From positions 558,001-622,000 of the forward strand of contig CM041098.1 in NCBI GenBank assembly GCA_023079485.1: a stretch of DNA of 64,000 nt. The letters are read 5' to 3'. Below, piece by piece: positions 54,138-64,000 of the stretch. This stretch comes from Archilochus colubris (taxonomy: Eukaryota > Chordata > Aves > Apodiformes > Trochilidae). A program made the position numbers and the translations under genes. The notes below the pieces were generated by a model, which worked only from the letters and a program-made list of their open reading frames with translations, searched no databases and was not told the DNA's origin. Position 1 is the first letter of the stretch, and every line of letters begins with the position of its first letter.

Positions 54138-55370
54138 GTGGCAAAGCAGAGCATCCCTAAGGCAATTACAGTCAGCGGAGAACACCTAATTTGTAACCTT
54201 GCTTCAAACTGGCAGTTTCACAGGAAACAAGATAACAGCTTGTACTAACAAACACCTGATTTATCAGCTGATGGCTCTAGCAGTGCCATTAACAGAGCGG
54301 GTGTGAAGGACTGGGGACACTGTCACCGGATGGGAGGCACAAACCCCCTGTCTGGGCCTGGTCAGTGCTGGTAGGAGAGGGGGGTTTGGCATGGAATTGG
54401 CTGCATCTGAGCAGTGGCAGAGTCAGCCCCTGGGCCCCTAATGAGGGAATTAGTTGGAGAAAGGATTTCTTTACAGAACACTTAATCATTGTTCTGCTGA
54501 TTGTCCAGGAGCAGGAGCAAGGAGCTGCAGTTGCATGGTAGCAGCAGCATCAGATGCTTGTGAAGCTATTCAAGAAGGATGTTAAACACCCTCTGAAAGC
54601 AACTAACATGGAAAAGCCCCAATATTTGTTTTTCAGGAAAAGCAACAGTCCCCCCCAGGTTTGTTTTCAAACTTGCATTCTCTGTTTCAAACACAATTCA
54701 TTGTTTCTGCAATGCAAGGTAATAATGGGGGCATTTCCTTTAAAACAAAAGCTGGATCTCTTCCAGGGCATTTAACTTCCAAATATTTAAATTCCTCCAG
54801 TTAAAATAAAATAAAACAAAAATTCAGCCTGAGCAGTTCTATCAAGAGTATCACAGTTCTGCTTAGCCTGCCACTAGGGATTCCTGTTTACAGTGGCTTG
54901 ATTCAGAGGGGAAATTAACTTGTTTCAAAGTAGCAGTTTTTAATAGAAATGTTTTGTTGACTGCTCTCATTGCACTTTTGCTGGAATCTGTTGCCACTCA
55001 CTCTCAGGTCCTGGAGGCTGGGACAAACTCCTTGCACTGTGACCATCCAGCAGATCCTGCTCACAGCCTGTGCCAGCAACACAGCTCACACCGAGGCTGC
55101 TGTCATTGTTTTGGTTTTTTTTAAAAAACACACCATTCAAAGTCTCAAAAACTTCCAAAGTGAGCACTTGAAGAAACATGAAATGCAAGGAATTACTGAG
55201 AAGCAGAGAATGAATCATTAATATTGCACCCCCATGCCATGTTCCTGAAGCCATCTCTCCTGAAACTTTCTCCCTTCCTGCACAAGGAAAACTGCAGCAC
55301 CCTCCCGACTGGAAATGGTTTGGAAGAAACAAGATTAGCAAAGTCTTACAGGACAGGTCAATTATTTCTC
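54138..55370. other. intergenic, no supported gene
   Basis: Unique, moderately AT-rich DNA without recognisable exons. Confidence 0.65.
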
Positions 55371-55570
55371 CCAGTTTATTGCTAACCTGACATCTGTAAA
55401 CAAATCACTAGAGGAACTCTCCAAATACTCCACGCCGGCCAACAAGATCCTGAGCAGCGAGGATGCGCTGTGCGAATGTGAGCAGAGATAACATCAAACT
55501 GAGCCTTTAACAGATGCACTGGAAAAGGTCATCTGGGAGGCTGTAAGGGATCAATACGTGAGGAGAAGGT
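55371..55570. other. candidate conserved element, open on both strands
   Basis: A repeat-free stretch with isolated CpGs (ctccacgccggccaacaaga, gcagcgaggatgcgctgtgc). It contains a forkhead-like gtaaaca, a GATA-like agataac and an E-box cagatg. Both + and - frames are open for about 100 bases, with plausible codons but no recognised family and no clear splice pair. Enhancer is the likelier reading; a small exon is not excluded. Confidence 0.3.
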
Positions 55571-55771
55571 TCAGGAGAGTCAGTTTGCCATGGGAGAAAG
55601 GAGAATAATCTTTGTGGTGCTCAGAGTTAATATGGCAAAATTCACCCAGTGGGTTCAGGGGGGTCTCAGTGAGGTGGGCTTAGGAATGAAAGAGGGTGGC
55701 AACCACCCATGTGCTCCAGGACAGCTGAGGCCTCTGCCAGGGTTTTTGGGAGCCCTGCCTCCACAGCTGTA

Positions 55772-55842
55772 GAGTCACAGAATCCCAGAAAGCCAGACAA
55801 GTTTGGACTGGGAGGACCTTAAGGATCATCTAGTTCCATGGG
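55772..55842 (-). mobile_element. CR1 LINE remnant
   Basis: gagtcacagaatcccagaaa then ggaggaccttaaggatcatc and tagttcc: antisense CR1 3' end of about 70 bases. Confidence 0.8.
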
Positions 55843-58800
55843 CAGCAGCACCTCCCACTAGCTCAAGTTTCTGTTTCTCAGACTTAGCAAGCAGCTCCCT
55901 GACCTTCAGCATCTCTGAGGGCCAAGTCACCATGCTGCCACAGTGCTCCAAGGAGGTGCCCGATCCCACCCTCCTTCCAGCCAAGTTCCCAGCCCCAAAG
56001 GTCACGTTTTAGTTCCCTGATTGTGCCTCGAGAGCCACACACACACCAGCATCCTCCCCATCAGCCAAACCCACCAGCAGCCAGGCACAGAGCCCATCCC
56101 CAGCCCCCCACCAGCAAAGCTGGATGGTGGCAGCTGGTATTAAAGATTCCTCTCCATCAGTATCCCAATGTGTGTAGAGATAGCTGAGAGCCCATTTATT
56201 TATTTTCTGTTGTAAACTCTATTTCTCATGGGCTTTTTTTTTTTTTTAACTGCTTATAATTAAGACCTTCAGACAGAGCTTGGCATGGCTGGAATGCAGC
56301 CATGGTGGTGTTGGATCCCACCCTTTCAGAGAACATCCCCCTCTCCTGGTCAACTGAGAGATTCTTTATTAATTCCAGTCATGATTCGATTTCCTTGATT
56401 CTTAATGAAGAGAGTGACACTGCCTTGAGTCACTGGTGTGCAACTTGCTGTTCCTGCCTTACCTTTGGAAAGTTGTCAAAATATTTATAAATTTTAAAAG
56501 GAGCAGAGAAAGAAAGGAAACAACGTTGCACTGCAGTCCCACTTCTCTTTGAGGGCCTTGGGCAGACACAAATCCAACCTGATGAAGAAACATCCCAGAG
56601 GAGCTGCTGGAAATCCATCCCAAAGTATCCCCTGGAGAAATGATCCTCCAGAGGTCCTCTGTTCCTCACCACCCCAAAACACCAAGGAGGAGGAGCAGCC
56701 TTTTCCTCCTGCCTGGCAAAGTCAGATGTGAGAAGGAAGCTTCAGGAGCCATCAAGATGGCCAAAAAGCTGCTACATCCAGATCCTGGTGGGTCCTGAGG
56801 GACTCCTGCTCTAGCCTCATGGTGCTGGGTCACTCCATGTACCCAGGAAAATGTTGCAGCCAGGACACAAGCCCAGCCAGGAGGAATCCAAAGAAAGGAT
56901 TCCAAGAGCTGTGACCTACATGGGGAGAGAAGGCAGGTGCTGAGCTGACCACAGGAGGAGATGGCACCACACAATCTAAGGAAGACACATCATGCTCCCA
57001 CATCACTGCCTGGCTGTGATGAACATCCTCATCTGGGAGTCCAGATCAGCCAGGATGGCAGGTAACCACCACAGGTTCTGGTTCAAACCAGGACAAGCAG
57101 AGCTGAGACTCTGGGACAAGCACTTGGAGGGGAACGAATGCCCTAGGAGTTTCCAAGCAGGTTTACCAGGGACTGGTCCTATGGAGGGAGATGTCTGTGG
57201 CAAACTGGAGCACACTGCTAGGCACCACGGATGGATCAGCTGAACCTTCAGGTCTGGTCCAGCTCTTCTCATGTGACACGAGAGACTCTGAATACCTGGA
57301 GCAGACCTGAACCCTCAGCACTCAAATGCAAATCCCAGAGCTTGGCTCTTCAGCAGGGCTGGGGTACAGAGAGGGGTGTTGGGGCAGCACGACCCAACAC
57401 CCAACTGAGTCCCCCAGGGTAAGGGCTTCTCAGAGAGGTTTTCCATCTCTAGTCCTACCCAAGACAACCAGTGAAGCTACTCCTGCATCCCTGTGCCCAG
57501 GGCTGGGAGGGAAAGCGTTAGGGCAGCCCAACCCACCATCTGGCTCCTAGCAAGCCCTGGACACCCAACAACCTCCACCTCCTGGCTCTGCCAGGCCTCT
57601 GGGCTTGATCCTGGCACCACAAAGCCTCCAGCTCCCTCCACAGCAGCTCCTGCAAAAGCTGCCAGCAGAAGCATCGCTGCCTCCCACAGCCGCGCTCCGG
57701 GGCGAGGAGTGCCTCTCCCTCCAGATGGCTGTAAAGGTTAACGAGGAATTTAGTCGGAGTTACGTACAAATCAGATTGTCTTTTTTTTCCTTCCCCTCGT
57801 AGAAGGGAACAAAAACAACCACACAATTTCAAGCCCACACAGGCAGCACAGCCTTCCAAGGTGGCTCAGTTGCCATAGACGACAGCAGGCAGCCGGGCTG
57901 TCACGCTGAGCCCATCGTGGGGACCCACCCTGAGGCAGGGGACATCGTGTGTCCCCACCCCGTGTCACCCCCACCTGGCACTTTGCTCCTTGCCTCCCTC
58001 CTGGCGAGGGGAATGAGCTGCCTGCCCAGCCTGCCTTCATAGGGTGTTGGGAGGACTCCAGGGTGGTGTCCAGCCCCATCTGGCCATGGCTGGTGGAGTA
58101 GGTGGACCAAGGTAGCACCTGATTAGGTGAACAGGGTGGATTCCTCCACAGGGCACTGAAAAAGAGGACTGCAGATCTGGGGCAGAACCTGAAATCTGCC
58201 CCAGTGTTTTGGGCCAAAAAACACTGACCCTGAAATCTGCCCCAGTGACCAGGCCAAATTTGTACTGTTTTGGGCACCTGGAGTGGACACTCAGCATACA
58301 GCTGCTCTATCCCTGTTGTTCTGCTCCATCTCCCCCCACATCTGAACCGCACAGCTTATGGACAAGCCCGTGCTCACAGGAAAACATCATCCTACCTGGA
58401 AACCCTCACCCATAGCCAGCTAAGGGTCAGCTCCTTAAGGTGCTGCCACCACTCTGCATCAACTTCCACATCAGCTCTTAGGGACCAGGACCACCAAACA
58501 TCACCAAAGTTTCCTGGGGAATGGTGCCACAGCAGCTCTGGAGGGGGTGGTTCCAGGACTGACCTGGGCTCTCCTGGTGGTGATGGATTGGGCAGCAACC
58601 TCCCAGTCCCTAAGGGCTGGGACACCGATGGCAGATGTGGATGAAACCCTTTACCAGCCTGACAAACCTCCCCCAAAACTTCAATAAAACACATTTTTAC
58701 AACTCCCAGCTGGAACTGGGGTCAGACAGGACCAGGTCACTGAGAACATCAGTAGTCACAGGAAAAAATGTTCTGTTCAAATGACACCAACACAGTAACA

Positions 58801-61800
58801 AATGATCATGGGACACATCCATGCTGCTTCTCTCCCAGCACAAGGGGTTGGCCAGATGGCCAGAACTTCCCAATTTTTTTTCCCAAAGTTGCTCTGCTGG
58901 CCATGCCAAGGAGGCCCATTGCCCCCTCTGTCCTGGCTCAGTGACATGCCCCTTGTCACACCATATAACCAGGAATGTGGAGGGTCTGGAGGCTGCATTT
59001 GAGGGGGGGGGGAAGAGGAAGAACTCTTCCTCTCCTCCCAGAAAAGAAAACAATTTATCACCAGCTTCCCAGTGATTCTTCTGGAGGAGGATGAAGGTGA
59101 ACAGGGAGTTCTGACTTTTAGTTTGCTGAAGGCAAACACACACTCTCACCTCTGCAGGGGCTCAAAGCATCATCCGACATTTTGCTTCTGGGCAGCTTGA
59201 ACCCTGCCAGTCTTGCCCCACAGCTTTACTGATCAAATAAAGCTGATGCTACCTTGATGGAAGACACCTCTGTGGTCCTCCCTTATGGATGCCAAGGTAG
59301 GAGACAAATGGGTTCATCCCACCTGGACACAACTGCTGTGCAATCTAAGCCTTGAGAGTTTAAGGCCGACCTTCAAAACAGCCAATATGTTCACCTGGCA
59401 ATATTTTAAGCTCTGTAATAGAGCCCGGATCATAGTTTTCTGTCACCACTGGCCTGTGAAACCCTACAGTGGAATCAAGAAGAGGAGGAGAAGAGCTAAA
59501 GGAGAAGCTGTAGTTTGCTGTTAGCAAGAAGCAGCAGCAGAGCACGAGCCATGTTAGAAAAGTGCTTATAAAACGTGTTCCTTGGCTGTATGCTCACAAC
59601 ATGGGTGTCTCCTTTTTTAGCATGGATGTGCAGCATAATCCAAAATCTGGCACTGTGGGTTCCCTCCCCCCTTCCCCAAGCCTGTCCTGTTACCCAAACT
59701 GCTTTGGCTTCAAACCTTCATTCCCTCGGGCATCTGTTGTTCGCAGACCTGGCGATGCCAACTGAGCAGCTTCCAGGAGCCTTGATGTCTCTCTTTTTAT
59801 TTTATTTTTTTTTAATGCTGTGAATCACTTGATTCCCTCCACCTTCTGGAATGATTCCCTGGAGAGTATCAATTCTGCTGAGCATCTGCTCATGCAGGAA
59901 GACCACGACCATTCCTCCACAGGAAGTTTTCACTCCTCATGGTCATTAAAGGTCCTTCCATCCAATTTCCTGAAAAATCTATCAATGTATCAAAACAAGT
60001 TGTCCCTGCAGATATCTGTTGTTTGGATTGCCTGGATCAGCCCATCCACACTGCTCCCAGATGCTCAACACCCACCAGCTCACAGGCAGCCACAGTGACT
60101 CTTTGCTCCCTCCCTTTCCATGGGTCACATTTTTCCCACAGGTTTCCCCAAAATTTCTTCTAGGCTCTACACAAAGGGGTCTCAGTGGAAGAGAAGAGGA
60201 GAGTGAAATGACAGCTTTTGTTGATGCTCCCACATTATTTAGTATATTAAGGACAAGGGCTGACTATGAGGAATTGTAGAAGGAATTTGTGATGAGTGAC
60301 CAGCCAAGGATGTGACAGGAGAAATTCAGTGGGGATAAATAGAGGAGCACGTGGGAGAAACCATTCCCAACCTCAGAAATTAAATGATGGGCTCTGAGCT
60401 TGACTATTAACTCTCAGGAGCAAGATCTCAGGGTTATAATAGATAGTTCTCAGAAAACATCAGCTCATTGCTCAGCAAAGAGTGGGGGGGGGAATACAAT
60501 TTAAAAGCAGCATCTTAAAAGTGAGGGATTAGTCAGAGAAGAACAGAGCAAAACAGACAAAAACCCCCACGTCCCTACAGTCTCATTGCCATGTAGGTGA
60601 AAAGGGATGTGACAGAGCCAGGAAAACTTCAGAGAGAGGTGGGAAGGGGGGTTAACCACGCTGTTTGTGCAGGGATTGATGACAGAAGTGAGGAACTCCA
60701 AGGCTGGAGCTCCACCATGGTCTTCCACCCTGTGATGATGATGATGATCCTTCCCCACCCACGGGGAGACAGCTGGTGGCCACAGCTCAGCCCTGACTCA
60801 GCACCTTCTCATGAGAGGATGACTCAAGCCCACCTGGGTGCCTCCCCTGGGTTTCAGGTTGGGATTTCTGCCACCACCCCCCCTCCCTTTGATGGAGAAG
60901 CTGATGGGCACCACACAAAGCATTGTGCTCCATGGTGCCACGTGTCCCCCATGCTGGGCAGGCAGCATGGGTGCTTGGGGAGAGGAGTCAGAGTGGCTTG
61001 GCAAAAGAGAAAGGGAGAGATGACAAGAAAAAAAAAGAAAAAAAGGAGGGAGATCCAGCTTCACCTTCTGTTCCTGTAATCCTTCTACACCAGCAAATCT
61101 GGTGGGAGGAGGAAAAAGGCAGAGAATCCAGCCTGCAGGTGGAGGAAGGATTAGTGTGCTGGGAAGGAAAATAAAAGAAAGTAAGAAGCTTGAAGCAAAA
61201 CCCATTTGCCAGCATCTGACAAGCTCCAGTCCAAATTCCTCCTCCCAGCCCTAACACGTGGGTATGCCAGACACTGGGGGAAGTTTTTGTCTTTACAAAA
61301 GGAAGGGGTGAGACCAAACACCTCCTGGCATTTGGGATCAGGGGAATGGATGGCTGAATAGAGAGGGAGAGGTGCAGAAGGACAGGGGGATGAGAGCAAA
61401 GAAACTCTTGTGCAAGAGAAAGCCTTGAACACTTGTACAAGGCAGCACCCACGAGGATGGGGACATGTAGGGTGCACCCTGAGGACTTGCAGCTGCTCAT
61501 GGGAAGGTGGCAACACAGAGAGGAACCAAATGGAGCATCAGACAGGAGCAAACTCAGGCCAAGGAGATGTTAACCAAACGGTTGCTTCTGCTAACAGTTG
61601 TGCCCTTCTGCCCTGGAGGCCTGGCTCAATTTTTTTGGCAGGGGGGCTCTGATGCCTAAGTACAATTAGCCACTCCAAATTTGTTCTTTCCAATCTGTGA
61701 ACAATTTGCAACAGGGAAAAAACAAAAAAAAAAAAAAAAAAAGAAAGAATAGACTATGACCATATAAGCAAACAGCTCAGAGCAGTATTTTTAGAGGATT

Positions 61801-62690
61801 CAGCTCATCTGCAGGTTGGGGTGTTGCCATTGGGAAGGATGGAAGGGGAGCAGAAACCAGAGGCCTCTGCAGAGTCAGGCTCCCCTTTGGCGAGGTGACA
61901 CTCAATGGCTGAGATCATTCTCACCTTGACAGCTCGTGGTCTTGGAGTTAAAAAAAAAAAAAGAGATACTGGAGTGGAGAGGTGTGCCCAGTGATCTCTA
62001 GCATGGACAGTCACAGCCTGGTGGGCTGCTGTTCTCTGGCCTTTGAATAACACATCCCCTGAGCTCCTCCCTTCTGCGCCCTGGCACTCTGGTGACAAGG
62101 ACAGAACAATCCTGGTAGGGAACAGGGGGTGAAATTTGCAGCTCCTGAGGCCTGGGTATAACATATAACTTCATTTGGTATGCACAGGATATTTGCTGTC
62201 TGATCCCAGCACAGAGCTCCTACATTCCCAGAGTAGCAGGAGGACGAGGGCTGCTCCTGCCCTTCACAGCACCACCTCCATCCATCCATCCCCATTATTT
62301 CTTCCTTGGATCTCCTCCGGCACCCCTGGTGCTGCCGAGGAGGAATCGCAGCTCACAAGAAATTACGAGGAAGTCACTTTGTCCCTGTATAAATTATTAA
62401 TTTTAATCATATGAAGAAATAATAGACTCTGCCTCACAACAGACAGTCCTTGCGGATGCAGGAACTAGAGTCGCCCTCCTTGGAGATATTTGCAGTATTT
62501 TGCCATGTTCTGGAGCAGAGAAAGGATATTTCCACCCACTGCTTGTTCTTGGGTTCAATTATTTCCCCCTGGTCTCCTCTTGTCAAAGTCCTGCCCTAAA
62601 ATAAAGGGAATCCAAGTCCTTTAGGTGAAGATGCCACCCCCTGCAAAGGGTCCTTTAACAAACGCTCTTTTGTTTCTCCCTAAATCCTTT
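55843..62690. other. intergenic, no supported gene
   Basis: No coding exon or RNA gene was recognised. Local features: the inverted repeat at 58202-58226, a short (GAT)n run at 60734-60748, A runs at 61709-61742 and 61949-61961, and G runs near 59004 and 60483. Confidence 0.6.
58202..58226. repeat. inverted repeat inside a short duplication
   Basis: Nine-base arms cagtgtttt / aaaacactg flank a seven-base loop and can form a hairpin. It sits between two copies of ctgaaatctgccccagtg about 40 bases apart, so a local duplication made the structure. Confidence 0.85.
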
Positions 62691-62699
62691 TTTTTTTTT

Positions 62700-63260
62700 C
62701 GGTTTCTCTGTGGTTTTCCTGGGATGTCTATGGGATTATGAATAAGGCATTGTGAGCTGCACTGAATGTGTTATTTAATGAACTGTATGAAATATTAAAC
62801 CACGCCTGATATGAAGCATGGTGAATTCTGTAAGAAGTAATATATTACACTTGGGAAGGACTGAAGATAATCAAATATAACGAACGAATTTTGAACCAGG
62901 ATGCACAGAGCTCAGGGAAGTTAAGTTTTGTTCACTGTGAGCAGGAATTATGTGACGAGCGTTCAAGGCAGGTTCTTCCAGCAAGTTTTCTCCTGTTGTG
63001 AATGACATTATTGTATTTTTCCATTTAACATAAATCTATTTTTTTCAGAAGGCTGCTTCCACCCTTGTGGCACCAGCAGATCCCATTAATCACGGTGCTC
63101 TCAATCACTCAATTATTCAGAGCCTCTTTTGGTGTCTTTGGCTCTTTCCCTCTTTCTGATTAATCTTAAACTAAACCAACTAAATAAATAAAACTATGAG
63201 GATCCAAAGAGCATCCCGGTGAAGATCTTATTTATGGGTCACATGTTGACAGCTTAGGAG
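62700..63260. other. candidate conserved non-coding element
   Basis: A long, AT-rich, repeat-free block with retained CpGs (aaccacgcctgatatgaagc, ataacgaacgaattttgaac, atgtgacgagcgttcaaggc). It is unlike the surrounding GC-moderate intergenic DNA. It is not coding by frame inspection. Confidence 0.3.
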
Positions 63261-64000
63261 CTGATCCCATGCTGGTTGGAAAATCTCTGTTCCTAGAGGC
63301 ATCAGGAGGAGGTAAGAGGCTTTTTGGTCCAAAGCATGAGGCTCCACTCAGAAAAGATATGAAGCTTTGAGCTCAGCAGGGCTCAGCCTTCTTCATTTTG
63401 GGATTTTTTCCCCCTCAGGCACCACCCATCCCATTTGGTCCTGAGCCTCCTCTAGGCCTAACCTTCAAAAGACACCTTGGCAGGCCACGGTGGCCATCTG
63501 CCATCCCCATGCCACAGGACACAGAGATGGGTCTAGTTTTGGGCTCTGCTCTGGATGACAAAATGAGCAAACTCACTCTAGAAATGTGAGGCACCATCAC
63601 TGCTTTGACATTGCTGCACCTCCTCATTTCCCAGGTGACAACTGCTATAGCAATGCCACCCCTTGCCACCTCCAAGGGGCCAGCTGCTCCTTGGCAAAGC
63701 CAGACCTCCAGGTGCTTCTCCAGCAAAAAGCCAGGAAAGCTCCAGCTGGACACTTGCATGGGTGAAGGTTCTGCTGGTTCTGCAGCTAAAGCAGCAAGAG
63801 TGCAGAAATGATGGGTTTCTGGTACACCTATGGGCTGCACACCACACAGAGTAACCTCCTACCTGATGCCTCCTGGCAGAGCATACCTGGAGCAGAGGAG
63901 AACTGGAAATGATCACTTAACTCCCATTGTCATGGCCAGGGTATGCTGGAGGAAGATGCATACTATAATCCCATGTTAGAGAGAGTCTTTCCTCGATAAA
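63261..64000. other. intergenic, no supported gene
   Basis: Unique DNA to the window edge. The frame 63415-63840 (-) has no recognisable family. Confidence 0.6.

Noticed and set aside
53694..54144. Frames on both strands across 53.7-54.1 kb
   Set aside because: They are made of a CR1 fragment and an AC microsatellite (Cys-Val repeats on the minus strand).
25761..64000. CTNNA1 or LRRTM2 exons expected from mammalian synteny
   Set aside because: I looked for the conserved alpha-catenin N-terminal coding start and found none; the gene probably begins beyond the window.

Overview
The window is vertebrate nuclear DNA, almost certainly from a bird. The support is one large intron-bearing gene with GT-AG splicing, at least ten truncated CR1-type LINE copies (the dominant avian interspersed repeat), and a C- and G-rich CpG-island promoter. 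There are no bacterial operons, tRNA genes, CRISPR arrays or phage modules. Nearly all open frames away from the one gene are chance frames in GC-rich or repetitive DNA.

1-6,200 lies downstream of the main gene. On the + strand it carries two exon-shaped blocks (320-421 and 1268-1358) that clearly match consecutive exons of the mitotic adaptor Spindly (SPDL1). The block has a lost splice donor and a frameshift, so I call it a decayed gene fragment. Repeat-rich DNA (about 1.4-3.1 kb) follows, then two unidentified exon-like intervals (4485-4628 and 5312-5403) and a + strand AATAAA at 5937, all pointing towards the 3' end of the main gene.

6,212-24,595 (minus strand) is a complete HSPA9 gene (mortalin/GRP75, mitochondrial Hsp70). 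I placed all 17 coding exons by splice sites and reading phase. They join without a break to a 673-residue protein with a targeting peptide, three Hsp70 signatures, an interdomain linker, a substrate-binding domain and a C-terminal lid. Intron 11 holds a box C/D snoRNA that I identify as SNORD63 from its boxes, terminal stem and an antisense element to 28S rRNA. Intron 4 holds a CR1 copy.

24,000-25,760 is the CpG-island promoter. It has a CACGTG E-box close to the start codon, two full NRF-1 palindromes 38 bp apart, and a nine-copy GC-box minisatellite just beyond them. NRF-1 sites fit a nuclear gene for a mitochondrial protein.

25,760-64,000 contains no protein-coding gene that I can support. 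It holds scattered CR1 fragments, simple repeats and several AT-rich or locally CpG-bearing stretches that look like candidate conserved non-coding elements. In mammals the gene upstream of HSPA9 is CTNNA1, tens of kilobases away, so this is probably the intergenic space before it; no CTNNA1 exon was recognised. I did not find a new multi-gene system. The items most worth checking are the SPDL1 fragment, the promoter architecture and the exon-like intervals at 4.5-5.4 kb.
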